Positions 36,747-46,113 of a stretch of 64,000 bases of DNA are shown piece after piece. This stretch comes from an uncultured Acetatifactor sp. (GTDB lineage Bacteria; Bacillota; Clostridia; Lachnospirales; Lachnospiraceae), in NCBI GenBank assembly GCA_947594835.1, contig CANQEH010000001.1, positions 186,001 to 250,000 on the forward strand. Direction: 5' to 3'. Each line of letters opens with the position of its first letter. Positions within the stretch are counted from its first letter, which is position 1. Below the pieces are notes generated by a model, which did no database searches, was not told where the DNA came from, and saw only the letters and a program-made list of their open reading frames with translations. The translations under genes and the position numbers were made by a program.

Positions 36747-37862
36747 ATGAAAATATTACATTTACTGACGGCGGGGAATCCTGGCGGCATTGAAAGCCTG
36801 TGTAGGGATATTGGAAAATATGGGAAACTGGAGCATATTTTTTGCTTTCTGACGGAAGGCGGCGCGGTGTACGAACAAATGAAGGCATCGGGCTGTCAGG
36901 CACACAATCTCCAGAACCTGGGCGGAAAGTTCAGTATCAAGAAATTATGGTGCTTGAAAAAAATGATGCGGGATTGTGATGCGCTGATTGTACACCATGG
37001 AGATCCGTTTCTAAAGTTGTATTTTATTCTGCTGAAGTGGATTACGAAAAAATATGCTGTCACAATGGTCCATTCTTGTTACAGCGATCCCACGCAGCTC
37101 CCTTATAAGAAAATCAAAAATGTACTATATAATTATATCTTTCAGAAGTGTTTTGATGTGGCTGATGCGGTGTGGTTTGTCTCTGAAGCAGGAATGGAAA
37201 GTGCTCTGCTGCGTTATAAAATTGATGAGAAAAAACGTTGTGTGATATACAATGGAATAGCCCCGGAGTTTATTAAGGATGGAAGGGAACATACTTTGCC
37301 GCCAGTATCTCCCTGCCGGATTTGTTATGTGGGGAGGCTGGCTGGAATCAAAGGGGTGCCTTTGCTGATAGATGCCGTTTCCCGGATCTGTACAGATTAT
37401 GACGTGATATTATTCATTGTTGGATCCGGCACGGAAAAAGAAAATTTAGAACATCAAGCAGACATATTAGGAATAAAGGAGAACGTTGTTTTTACAGGGC
37501 AGAAGACAGACGTCCGGCCTTTTTTAAAGGAGTCCAATATTTTTGTATATCCTTCGATATGCCAGGAAGTATTTGGAATATCACTCATAGAGGCAATGGC
37601 CTATGGTATTCCGTGTATCGCCAATCAGGTTGGGGGGATACCTGAGATTATTCAGGATGAGAAAAATGGATATCTGACAAGAGAACCAAGCGCAGGAGAA
37701 ATTGAGAGGCTGTTAAGGTATATCATAGAGAATTATAAGAAAGACGTGATCCAAAAAGTTTCTGGAAACGCAAAAGCGACGGCAGAGAGGTTTTGCATTA
37801 CGGAAACCTGCGAGCGAATGGAAACAGAAATAAAGAAGGCGGTCAAAGAAAAAAGTGAGTGA
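36747..37862 (+). CDS. Glycosyltransferase family 4
   Basis: A 371-aa GT-B transferase starting MKILHLLTAGNPGGIESLCR, with RICYVGRLAGIKGVPLLIDA and YPSICQEVFGISLIEAMAYG (EX7E donor region). ATG 36747 is preferred, with GGTGA upstream; a GTG at 36732 is in frame directly after the previous stop. The stop overlaps the licD start by eight bases, linking it to phosphocholine addition. Confidence 0.85.
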   Translation: MKILHLLTAGNPGGIESLCRDIGKYGKLEHIFCFLTEGGAVYEQMKASGCQAHNLQNLGGKFSIKKLWCLKKMMRDCDALIVHHGDPFLKLYFILLKWITKKYAVTMVHSCYSDPTQLPYKKIKNVLYNYIFQKCFDVADAVWFVSEAGMESALLRYKIDEKKRCVIYNGIAPEFIKDGREHTLPPVSPCRICYVGRLAGIKGVPLLIDAVSRICTDYDVILFIVGSGTEKENLEHQADILGIKENVVFTGQKTDVRPFLKESNIFVYPSICQEVFGISLIEAMAYGIPCIANQVGGIPEIIQDEKNGYLTREPSAGEIERLLRYIIENYKKDVIQKVSGNAKATAERFCITETCERMETEIKKAVKEKSE

Positions 37863-38676
37863 TTTAATTCTGAAATTGAGAAAGGCTCAGTTAAAAATAG
37901 CCCTGGAAATCAAGCGGATCTGTGAAAAGCACGACATAACATATTTCCTTGACGCCGGATCCATGCTGGGGGCGGTGCGCCACGGCGGGTACATACCTTG
38001 GGACGATGATATGGACATCGGAATGTTGGACAAGGATTATGTAAAATTCCTTGCCGTGGCACAAGAAGAACTGGGAGAGGAATTTTTTCTGGACAATTAT
38101 ATGACGAACCCGGAAAATCCATTGGTGTTTACTAAGGTTCGGCTGAAAGGGACAACTTATCTAGAGAAGAAAGGAAATCCTCATTTGTCCCACAATGAAA
38201 TTTTTGTGGATATCTTTCCTTACTATTATATTTCAGACAATATAATGGAACGCAGGATAGAAGCTTTTTTTATGGCTTTTATGGTTCAGATACTTTTGTC
38301 AAAAGCAGGGTATCGGGTGTGGAGAGGGGAAAGGTGGACAAAACGGCTGAAATTTGTTCCTGTGAATGTCGCGGCCATATTTTTCCCGATAAGGGTGGTT
38401 CGAAAACAGATCGACAGGCTGTACCATAAACACGATCAAACGGCATATATATGTGCACAGGGTGGGTCAGCGTATGATTATTGGTATTTTCCGAAAGAAA
38501 TATTTGATGAATATATCGATATAGAGTTTGAAAACATAAAATTTAAAATACCGAAAGAATATGACTGCTTTTTGAAAAAAGCTTATGGCGATTATATGCA
38601 GCTTCCGCCGGAGGATCAGAGGATTACCCATCAGATTAGCAAGTTGGATTTAGGGGATTTTGAGGCAGAACTGTAA
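37855..38676 (+). CDS. licD: LicD-family phosphocholine (diphosphonucleoside) transferase
   Basis: A 273-aa LicD-domain protein (nucleotidyltransferase fold). The signature ITYFLDAGSMLGAVRHGGYI is followed by PWDDDMDIGM (residues 49-57), supplying the metal-binding Asp residues. LicD moves phosphocholine from CDP-choline to a sugar of the cell-surface glycan. This fits the lic operon at 1-3140, 35 kb upstream. LicD-like enzymes can also transfer other phospho-alcohols or ribitol phosphate, so choline is inferred from those genes. A GTG start overlaps the GT4 end. Confidence 0.9.
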   Translation: MSDLILKLRKAQLKIALEIKRICEKHDITYFLDAGSMLGAVRHGGYIPWDDDMDIGMLDKDYVKFLAVAQEELGEEFFLDNYMTNPENPLVFTKVRLKGTTYLEKKGNPHLSHNEIFVDIFPYYYISDNIMERRIEAFFMAFMVQILLSKAGYRVWRGERWTKRLKFVPVNVAAIFFPIRVVRKQIDRLYHKHDQTAYICAQGGSAYDYWYFPKEIFDEYIDIEFENIKFKIPKEYDCFLKKAYGDYMQLPPEDQRITHQISKLDLGDFEAEL

Positions 38677-38708
38677 ACAGTATTTTACTAAGTTATGGAG
38701 AGCAGGAA

Positions 38709-39536
38709 ATGAATTTTAGCAAGGGAGATTTTAAAATACTTAGTCAATCAAAAAAATTTTATTTAAAGCATCCGATGATGTTGTGTTCGTTATATGATAC
38801 AAAATTTTTAAATTCTTTTCTTCAAAAGAAAATGTGGCCAAGATCGTGTGAGTGTATGTTCTGTGGAAGTAGATTTCATAATTATCGCTTGCATGGCTAT
38901 ATATCAGAATTGGCAGAAAAACATAAGGTATCACTTGGGCCAAGGTTTAGCGACTGTCCTTATTGTGGCAGTGTGGATAAATATAGGTGGCTATGGTTTG
39001 TATTGCAAAATCATACAGATTTGTTAAAGAGTTACGGGGGGCAAAAACTTCTTCATTTTGCTCCCGAAGGGCCAATCAAGGAAAGAATAAAAGCCTGCTT
39101 TAAGGGTGAATATTTTAGCGGTGACATTATGGCGGGACGAGCAGATTATGTGGTTGATATGACTGAAATATGTTTTGAAAATAATTTTTTTGATTATATT
39201 ATTGCTTGCAATGTATTAGAACACATTCCTCAAGAAAAAAAGGCAATAGCAGAATTGAAAAGAGTAATTAAATCTGGAGGAATTATTATTTTGAGTTTTC
39301 CAGTTGCATTTGATATGAACACATATGAGGATGCTAGTTTGTCAGAGGAGGAGAAAATCAAGAATTTTGGGCAGGAAGATCATGTGCGCATTTATGGAAT
39401 AGATTATGTAGAACGCTTTGAACGGTATGGGTTTGAAGTTAAGAATTTACTCCCTAGTGGGCTAATGTCCAAAAGAGAAATAAATAAGAACGGTTTTAAA
39501 CATGTCTCACCTATTTTGCTGCTAAAAAAGTTATAA
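38709..39536 (+). CDS. Zinc-ribbon class I SAM methyltransferase
   Basis: A 275-aa protein with an N-terminal pair of cysteine knuckles (CMFCGS and CPYCGS, about residues 56-82) that probably binds Zn, then a Methyltransf_11 domain: LLHFAPEGPIKERI, DYVVDMTEI, DYIIACNVLEHIPQEKKA and SGGIIILSFP. The ribbon-plus-methyltransferase layout is common in capsule and LPS loci; the target is not known. More AT-rich than its neighbours on both sides. It ends about 100 bases before the next GT gene. Confidence 0.8.
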   Translation: MNFSKGDFKILSQSKKFYLKHPMMLCSLYDTKFLNSFLQKKMWPRSCECMFCGSRFHNYRLHGYISELAEKHKVSLGPRFSDCPYCGSVDKYRWLWFVLQNHTDLLKSYGGQKLLHFAPEGPIKERIKACFKGEYFSGDIMAGRADYVVDMTEICFENNFFDYIIACNVLEHIPQEKKAIAELKRVIKSGGIIILSFPVAFDMNTYEDASLSEEEKIKNFGQEDHVRIYGIDYVERFERYGFEVKNLLPSGLMSKREINKNGFKHVSPILLLKKL

Positions 39537-39640
39537 GATGAACAAATACAGTTCGCGATATAAAGTTGCAAAATTGATTTCTCGTCCCGACAATAATCAT
39601 ATAATAGGATATGCTTCCCCATGAGGAGAAGGGGGTTGAA

Positions 39641-40852
39641 ATGAAAATTTTGATGATCAATAAATTCCTATATCCAAACGGTGGTTCAGAGACGTATATC
39701 ATGCAGCTGGGTGAATACCTTATGAGCCGGGGACATGAGGTACAGTACTTTGGAATGGAGCACGAGGGTAGATGCTTGGGCAATCGTGTGGAGAGTTATA
39801 CCTCGGATATGGAATTTCACGGAGGAAATAAAATTTCAAAACTGACGTATCCGATCAAGACAATTTATTCCCGGGAGGCACGCATTCAAATACGGAAAGT
39901 ATTGGATGATTTTCGCCCGGACGTATGTCATTTAAATAATTTTAATTATCAACTGACTCCATCCGTGATCCTGGAGATTGTAAAATGGAGGAAAGATACG
40001 GGATGTCCCTGTAAAATTGTCTTTACTGCTCATGATTACCAGCTGATCTGTCCGAATCATATGCTGAATAATCCGACTACCCATGAGAACTGTGAAAAAT
40101 GTGTTGGGGGCCATTTCCGAAATTGTATGAGGGGAAAGTGTATTCATGGAAGTATGGCGAAATCCGCCATAGGTATGCTGGAGGCGGCATATTGGAATGC
40201 GAGAGGCACATATCATTATATTGATGCTGTTATCTGCTGCTCGGAATTTCTAAAGAGGAGGTTCGATGAAAGGCCAATATTTCAAGGGAAAACCATAACA
40301 TTGCACAATTTTGTAAAAGAGGCTCAAAGGCAAAATGTGTCCAAAAAAAACTATGTATTGTACTTTGGCCGGTTCAGCGTTGAGAAAGGGATCAGAACTC
40401 TGGTTCAGGTTTGCAGGGAATTGCCGGAGATACCGTTTGTTTTTGCAGGATCGGGACCATTGGAAGGAGAATTGTCCCAAGCTGCAAATATTAGGAATGT
40501 GGGATTTAAGAGAGGGGAGGAACTGGAGTACTTGATCCGAGAGGCTCGTTTTTCTGTCTACCCCTCCGAGTGGTACGAAAATTGTCCCTTTGCTGTTATG
40601 GAATCTCAGATGTATGGCACACCGGTCATTGCCGCTGACATCGGCGGCATTCCCGAGCTGGTCAGGCCGGGAGAGACAGGAGAGTTGTTTGATAGCGGCA
40701 ACGCGGATGACCTTAAGGTCAAAATATCAGAGCTATGGAACGACCAGGAGAGGCTGGAGAGATATACGGTAAACTGCAGTCATATACATTTTATGGATGT
40801 GGACGCTTATTATCACAGATTGATGGAGATTTATAGATCAGGGGCCTTGTGA
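39641..40852 (+). CDS. Glycosyltransferase family 4
   Basis: A 403-aa GT-B transferase. ATG 39641 begins MKILMINKFLYPNGGSETYI, the canonical start for the group, with GGAGAAGGGGG upstream. It has the cysteine-rich NHMLNN...CEKCVGGHFRNCMRGKC region that marks a GT4 subgroup. The donor site has LYFGRFSVEKGIRTL and PSEWYENCPFAVMESQMYG. Last rightward glycan gene before the defence-type operon; a 417-nt non-coding gap follows. Confidence 0.87.
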   Translation: MKILMINKFLYPNGGSETYIMQLGEYLMSRGHEVQYFGMEHEGRCLGNRVESYTSDMEFHGGNKISKLTYPIKTIYSREARIQIRKVLDDFRPDVCHLNNFNYQLTPSVILEIVKWRKDTGCPCKIVFTAHDYQLICPNHMLNNPTTHENCEKCVGGHFRNCMRGKCIHGSMAKSAIGMLEAAYWNARGTYHYIDAVICCSEFLKRRFDERPIFQGKTITLHNFVKEAQRQNVSKKNYVLYFGRFSVEKGIRTLVQVCRELPEIPFVFAGSGPLEGELSQAANIRNVGFKRGEELEYLIREARFSVYPSEWYENCPFAVMESQMYGTPVIAADIGGIPELVRPGETGELFDSGNADDLKVKISELWNDQERLERYTVNCSHIHFMDVDAYYHRLMEIYRSGAL

Positions 40853-41269
40853 AAGCACTGAAATGAAAGACGGACAGGCAGCAATAAAACAGGATAACCG
40901 TATAATAGTGTAAGTTTTGGGCACCCTAAAAAGGAAAGCCAGAAAGACGATTCTCTGCCAAGTATCCCTGCATTATTTCGAAGAAGGAAAGTCGCATATC
41001 AACGACAGATATTAAAAACATAAGAAATATTGCAAAAGCATAAAACCGAGCCAAGTGATGTGCTTCAGTGCCGGATTTTCTGCGCGATTTCTAAATTTTT
41101 GTATTTCCAATTTAAAGGAGTTGTGTTACAATGAAAATACTATTCAATATTGGAAGCTGGGGCCCAAAGTGCCGAAAGATGAAGGAAGGTGGTACCATTG
41201 GACGGTGGTAGGCAAAAGAAACTGTAGCCTCCGAAGATTTCCATTCTTTTAGAAAGCTAGGTATTTAAT
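40853..41269 (+). promoter_or_regulatory. 417-nt leader region of the PRTase-rdrA-rdrB operon
   Basis: No gene of convincing quality. Contains a TATAAT at 40901-40906 without a good -35, and a better promoter candidate TTTCCA (41104-41109), 17-nt spacer, TACAAT (41127-41132). A 26-codon frame at 41131-41211 has AAAGGAG ten bases upstream but overlaps that -10 box. The AGGTGGTACC at 41187-41196 resembles a T-box core by chance; no supporting stem or terminator was found. Confidence 0.45.
41104..41132 (+). promoter_or_regulatory. Promoter candidate for the RADAR-like operon
   Basis: TTTCCA, 17-nt spacer, TACAAT (4/6 and 5/6 matches to the sigma-A boxes). It would give a leader of about 130 nt before the PRTase-like gene. 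Confidence 0.45.
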
Positions 41270-43189
41270 ATGACTGATTTTGAAGAGGGCACCGTCCTTT
41301 CCGCAGATGAGGAACTGCGGGCTGTGGCTGAAAGGATACTGGGGCATGACTGCGTTACTGAATTGCTGGCCTGGTATAAAGAGATAACGGGCGGCGATTA
41401 TCAGTTCGTTGTATTTGTGGTTCGGCGCTGTTATCTTCTGATGCTGATTTTGGCTAAAATTTTGGGCATATCCGATGGCTATGTCTGTCGCGATGAGGAA
41501 ATGTCAGGAATTAAGTTTCTTACAGATGCGGCTTCCCGTCTACAGTGCAGGTACCTGGCCGCTTATTATCGAGAGAAACTTTCCTTCCCCAAGATTCTTT
41601 TTGTGGATGATATACTAGTTCATGGCCGTAATCTGAATCGTTTGATCTTCGACATGGAACATAGACTGTACCAGGAACTAGAAGAATTCGATGGTGAAGA
41701 GATTCATGCGGCTTTTGTACGGGCTATAGAGATTAAGGTTTTTGCGAGGGAAAGAAGTAATATATTGTTGAGGGAGGTTTATGAGCGAAAACTCAGTTAT
41801 AAGAACCTTCTGTCCCCTAAAGAGTGGAGGGAATTGTCTAGTAACATATCCTTCTTAATATTGAATGCGGATATCTCTAATGCAAGCTATATCTTTTCAG
41901 AACATTTAACGGAAGAAGAATTTAAGAAGCTGCGGAATAATTCTGGATTCGAGGCTTTTGAAGAATCCACATACCAGGGTACCAGACAGTATACCAAGGT
42001 GGATTTTCTGCAGAAAGGAAGTGCCGTTAAGGCAGTTTATACGGTGCGTATTATTAAGACTACTTATCTGGGCGGATATCGTGTATTGCCGTTTATATTT
42101 TTGCCTGAAATAGGTGAGCAAGAGCTTCAAAAATTGATTGGACGCATACAAATGTTTATTCCCTGTTCAAATTGGTTTGATATCTTATATGAACAGAATG
42201 GTCATAGAAGCTATCAGGAACTTTTGACCTTAATTTTAAGCCATATACTTCTGTTGGATTTTAATCATAGATTTAATATTTCGCGAAATGTGGACTCGAA
42301 AGATTGGCAAGAGGAATTGGAGAAACTGACCCGTAACTATGCGGGAGAAAACTGGACAGATACGAAAGAAAAATTAAAAAGCATCGTTTCATCAGGACTG
42401 TTCAACATAGGTGATCTGGACGGATATCTCCTTGAGGCTATATCTGAGGAACATTTTCTCGCAAAAATTGAATGCGTTGGTGAAAAACTTGGAGACAGTC
42501 AAAAGCGGGATTTACTAGATTGGGAAGAGGCGCATTTCTGGAAGCGTGGTTATACAGCGGAAAAGCAAGCATATGAATATACCAAACAGCTTTATTTGTC
42601 AGGGAAAATGCGGAGTTTTCAGTATATGATATCCGTGAATAATGAATTTAAGGAGATTTTTGGTGAATATACCACCCGGGAATATCTTTGGAGTGGTGTT
42701 ATCTATTTTTTGCAGTTGATGGACGCAGGTATTGTGGGTATTGTAGCAAATGGGCCGATCGACAAAATGATCACAGGGTATGCTCAGTATGTTAAATATG
42801 GTGAGCAAGCGTTGCTTAGTTTTACGATTAAATTATATGAATATATTCCGATGCTTGTTTTGATGCAGCGCAAATGTAGCGAAATGGACAGAGATATCAA
42901 TCTGGAATTGGAACATTTGTCTGAGAGTGGACTGTTACAGCAGGAGGGACTAAAATTTGAATTAGATAGTATAAAGAGATATCTTGATTGCCTTAGGGAA
43001 ATGGGACATCGGGTAGAAGACTGGAGTGGCAATTTTTACCGCCGAAAGGCTTTTGCTGAATCGGGAGAAACCTATTTTTCTGTAAAATGGCTGATTGATT
43101 TTCGAGAATTGCAGGGAAGATACGTCGACGTGTATACCAGATATTTGAAAAATAAAAATACAAGAGAGGAAAAACGATGGGAAATCTGA
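41270..43189 (+). CDS. Phosphoribosyltransferase-like protein, first gene of the RADAR-like operon
   Basis: A 639-aa protein whose N-terminal 200 or so residues look like a type I phosphoribosyltransferase. The hydrophobic strand then acidic pair FPKILFVDDILVHGRN (residues 106-121) matches the PRPP-loop motif, but the usual T-G-x-T is H-G-R-N, so catalysis may be altered. Residues 47-63 give the preceding strand and helix. The remaining 400 or so residues are helical, with no recognised domain, transmembrane segment or signal peptide. It overlaps rdrA by 13 bases and is therefore co-translated. A sensor, effector or nucleotide-signal role is inference. I do not know this gene as a standard RADAR component. 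Confidence 0.72.
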   Translation: MTDFEEGTVLSADEELRAVAERILGHDCVTELLAWYKEITGGDYQFVVFVVRRCYLLMLILAKILGISDGYVCRDEEMSGIKFLTDAASRLQCRYLAAYYREKLSFPKILFVDDILVHGRNLNRLIFDMEHRLYQELEEFDGEEIHAAFVRAIEIKVFARERSNILLREVYERKLSYKNLLSPKEWRELSSNISFLILNADISNASYIFSEHLTEEEFKKLRNNSGFEAFEESTYQGTRQYTKVDFLQKGSAVKAVYTVRIIKTTYLGGYRVLPFIFLPEIGEQELQKLIGRIQMFIPCSNWFDILYEQNGHRSYQELLTLILSHILLLDFNHRFNISRNVDSKDWQEELEKLTRNYAGENWTDTKEKLKSIVSSGLFNIGDLDGYLLEAISEEHFLAKIECVGEKLGDSQKRDLLDWEEAHFWKRGYTAEKQAYEYTKQLYLSGKMRSFQYMISVNNEFKEIFGEYTTREYLWSGVIYFLQLMDAGIVGIVANGPIDKMITGYAQYVKYGEQALLSFTIKLYEYIPMLVLMQRKCSEMDRDINLELEHLSESGLLQQEGLKFELDSIKRYLDCLREMGHRVEDWSGNFYRRKAFAESGETYFSVKWLIDFRELQGRYVDVYTRYLKNKNTREEKRWEI

Positions 43190-46113
43190 TCACAATCTAT
43201 AAAGGTGACGAAAACAGAGCTAAAATTGATACCGCACTTCAACCCGGAGTTTTTCTAGATACTGCTTATAACCGGGCATTTCAGGCATTGGAAAAGATTG
43301 TCTGTGAGACGCAAGAGTATAGGAAAGAAAATGAACAAAATGGTTGTAAAAGTAGATTTAACAGTATGGGAAACAATACCATTATTTTTACGGCGGAACG
43401 CGGACAGGGCAAGACTAGTGCCATGCGGTCTTTTGCTGAAGCTTTAAAACAGCCGCAACGATATACTGATCGAATGAAAAATATGGATTCTGTTGGCTTT
43501 TGTGTTCTTGATGTAATTGATCCTGCAGTTTTTGACAAAAAGGAAAACATAATTAGGGTTTTACTGTCGCAGTTATATTTTGAATTTGACAGATATAGCA
43601 GGGATTGTCTGGCGCGTAACAAGAGCTATATGGAAAATGCTGGGGACAGCGAAAGATTTCTGACACTGTTAACTGGATGCTATGATAACATAGAGGTTCT
43701 TAAGGGAAATGGTAATAGAAATGAAGAAGAGGATGACTTAGAGCATCTGGCCCAGTTGGGCAATAGCGCAAAATTAAGAGAAAATTTAAATGATCTCATT
43801 GAAATTTTTTTGAAGCTTATGTTAGAAAATGCCTACAGATATCATTATCTGGTCATTCAGATTGATGATGTAGATTTATCTACTGGAGATATTTATGAAA
43901 TCTGTGAAGATATTCACCGTTACTTTTCGGTGCCTAACGTTGTTGTGCTGATGGCGGCGGATTATTCCCAACTGCGCTATGCACTTTGTGAAAAATATTT
44001 AAAGCAGTATAAGGAACTGCAGAATGAACGCTCTAAGATAAAAATATATGATAAATGCCATGATATGGCAACCCGCTACTTGGAGAAGGTTTTTCCTGAA
44101 AATCACAGGATAGAGCTTCCTGTTTTGCGAAATATAAGAGCGGAAGATTACAATAATTTGAGGATATGTTACTGCAGTAAGACAATTGCGGAAAGCTATC
44201 TTGGGGCAGACAGAAAGACGGAATTAGCCGCCTCGGAGAGACTCTGTGAATATCTAAAGCGGTTGCTGTATCAAAAAACTGGCATCATCCTGCTAAATGC
44301 TGCTGGCAGAGTTCATCCACTACTGCCACGAACCATGAGGGAATTGGCTCATTTTTTAAATTTGCTGGATGAGATGCCGGATATAGATATGGTTGCTGTG
44401 TGCAGCGATTTTATTTGCAGCAATGAGAAAGATGACTTGCCGGGGGAAGAACAAAATGGAATGGGAAGGAATGCATCAGATGCCCATATGGAGGATCGGG
44501 AAAATCTGGTCAATAATCTTTTCCGCTTGAAACGTTATTATTTTTATGATTGGTGTACAAACTATCTGGACGAAACACAATGGGATTTAATACAGGCTGT
44601 TGAAGCCTGCGAACCTCAAAGAAAACTGCAGTTGACAGTAAGTTTGCTGAGAGATTATATAAGCCGGATCGATAGGGAGCCCATAACTGTGGATGATGGG
44701 CAAACCATGACGGAACAAATATCGTATCGAAAAGTGATGGAATTTATTGAAAACAATAAAATACTGCAGGATAGAACTGATTTTCAAACTGCACTTTTGA
44801 TTTATTATACATTGTTTCTGAATGAATGGTTTATTAAGGGCATGGGACAGGTTGAGACCATGCGGAGATTGACAGATTTTACAGGCAATTTAGTACATAT
44901 AACAAAGAAGGTTGAAAACTGTAAGGTGAATGGCTTCGCTGTGAATTCTTTTGATATATCGGCGAGGACACTGAGAAAGAGGTTGGATAAGATATTTGCA
45001 GAAAATCCGGATAGTTATAAGTTATATTTGCAGGCAACGTGTGTGCCCCAGATGAAACAAGGGAAAGATCCATCGGAACAGATTGATGAGGAGCTAGAAA
45101 AATGGATAACTACTATATGGCCTTCGTCTATTGCAACAGAGAAACTGCATTTTGACTACTTTCGATCATTGACACATATGTTGTTTGATTCAGACTGGCG
45201 GACATGGGTTATGGATCGTCGACAGTCAGTGGATGAACAGCACAGAGATGAGAAAACAGAACCATCTCGTAGGCAGCAGATTGCAGAAATTATTCTGGCT
45301 ATCAAAAATGCTGTTACCAATTATTCGGTACAGCAAAAGATCCAAAGTGATGTGGAAGAAATGATTGATGCATTGGAGACAAAGAGGCAGTCTAATGACA
45401 GTTTGGAGCAGTATTATAACAGATTGAATAAGGAGTTGGATAAATGGCGGGAAGGAACGGAATACGACGAAGGTATCGTACCGGCTGCCTTGGAAAAAGG
45501 TTTAGCGTTAAACTTAAAGGAGAGCGGTTGCTTGAACGATATTCTATTAAGTACAGAAGAAAATGTCAAAGCTTATAACGAACAATATGCAGAAAAGATC
45601 AGAAATATAATCTCTTTATACATGAGGAACACGGAAAATATTAAACGCATACTGGCTCAGACGAACATCAGTGATGAAAAAATGGCATACGAAATATTAA
45701 GTTTGACGCAGGTTCTGGTGCAGGCTCAAGTGGAAGATCAGAAACCTGCACTGATAAACGGGAATGTTGGACTGACAAACGGGAATGGAGAGCCGGATAA
45801 TGAAGAAACGCAGCGGTATAATAGAGATGTAGAAGAACTGCGGGAATTGTACAGGCAGCTGATTTCTGAAGTAGATAAATACATTGTTTGGAAGGAACAA
45901 AATGATAAGAAAAAAATGTCCGTGTCGGCTGGAGTGGGGGAAGAAAAGGCTGACACCGAAAAATCGGTGCAGACAGGTCAGAAAAAGCAGTCGCGCAATC
46001 GCAATTCCGTGGATACAAAGCAAAAAAAGATAAAGACACTGATAGATCAATTCATGAAAAAAATACAAGAGGTGGAAAACGGGTTAGATGCATCAGGAAC
46101 GGGAAAATCTTGA
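43177..46113 (+). CDS. rdrA: RdrA-like P-loop NTPase (RADAR)
   Basis: A 978-aa KAP-type/AAA-like ATPase. Walker A is FTAERGQGKTS (71-81); Walker B is LVIQIDDVDLS (225-235), preceded by VLDVIDPAVFDKKENI, and followed by the PNVVVLMAADYSQL strand. These blocks, the length and the partner gene match RdrA of RADAR antiphage systems, whose ATPase assembles with the RdrB deaminase. The C-terminal 100 residues hold coiled-coil-like stretches and a Lys/Glu-rich low-complexity tail (about 910-965). AGAGGAAAA precedes the ATG, inside the 3' end of the PRTase-like gene. The 3' end overlaps rdrB by 26 bases. Confidence 0.85.
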   Translation: MGNLITIYKGDENRAKIDTALQPGVFLDTAYNRAFQALEKIVCETQEYRKENEQNGCKSRFNSMGNNTIIFTAERGQGKTSAMRSFAEALKQPQRYTDRMKNMDSVGFCVLDVIDPAVFDKKENIIRVLLSQLYFEFDRYSRDCLARNKSYMENAGDSERFLTLLTGCYDNIEVLKGNGNRNEEEDDLEHLAQLGNSAKLRENLNDLIEIFLKLMLENAYRYHYLVIQIDDVDLSTGDIYEICEDIHRYFSVPNVVVLMAADYSQLRYALCEKYLKQYKELQNERSKIKIYDKCHDMATRYLEKVFPENHRIELPVLRNIRAEDYNNLRICYCSKTIAESYLGADRKTELAASERLCEYLKRLLYQKTGIILLNAAGRVHPLLPRTMRELAHFLNLLDEMPDIDMVAVCSDFICSNEKDDLPGEEQNGMGRNASDAHMEDRENLVNNLFRLKRYYFYDWCTNYLDETQWDLIQAVEACEPQRKLQLTVSLLRDYISRIDREPITVDDGQTMTEQISYRKVMEFIENNKILQDRTDFQTALLIYYTLFLNEWFIKGMGQVETMRRLTDFTGNLVHITKKVENCKVNGFAVNSFDISARTLRKRLDKIFAENPDSYKLYLQATCVPQMKQGKDPSEQIDEELEKWITTIWPSSIATEKLHFDYFRSLTHMLFDSDWRTWVMDRRQSVDEQHRDEKTEPSRRQQIAEIILAIKNAVTNYSVQQKIQSDVEEMIDALETKRQSNDSLEQYYNRLNKELDKWREGTEYDEGIVPAALEKGLALNLKESGCLNDILLSTEENVKAYNEQYAEKIRNIISLYMRNTENIKRILAQTNISDEKMAYEILSLTQVLVQAQVEDQKPALINGNVGLTNGNGEPDNEETQRYNRDVEELRELYRQLISEVDKYIVWKEQNDKKKMSVSAGVGEEKADTEKSVQTGQKKQSRNRNSVDTKQKKIKTLIDQFMKKIQEVENGLDASGTGKS

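Noticed and set aside
41187..41196. AGGTGGTACC, resembling a T-box antiterminator core
   Set aside because: No specifier stem, no terminator and no aminoacyl-tRNA or amino-acid gene downstream; a ten-base match can be chance.
41131..41211. 26-codon frame with AAAGGAG upstream in the operon leader
   Set aside because: Too short to support, with no recognisable product, and its start codon overlaps the -10 box of a promoter candidate.
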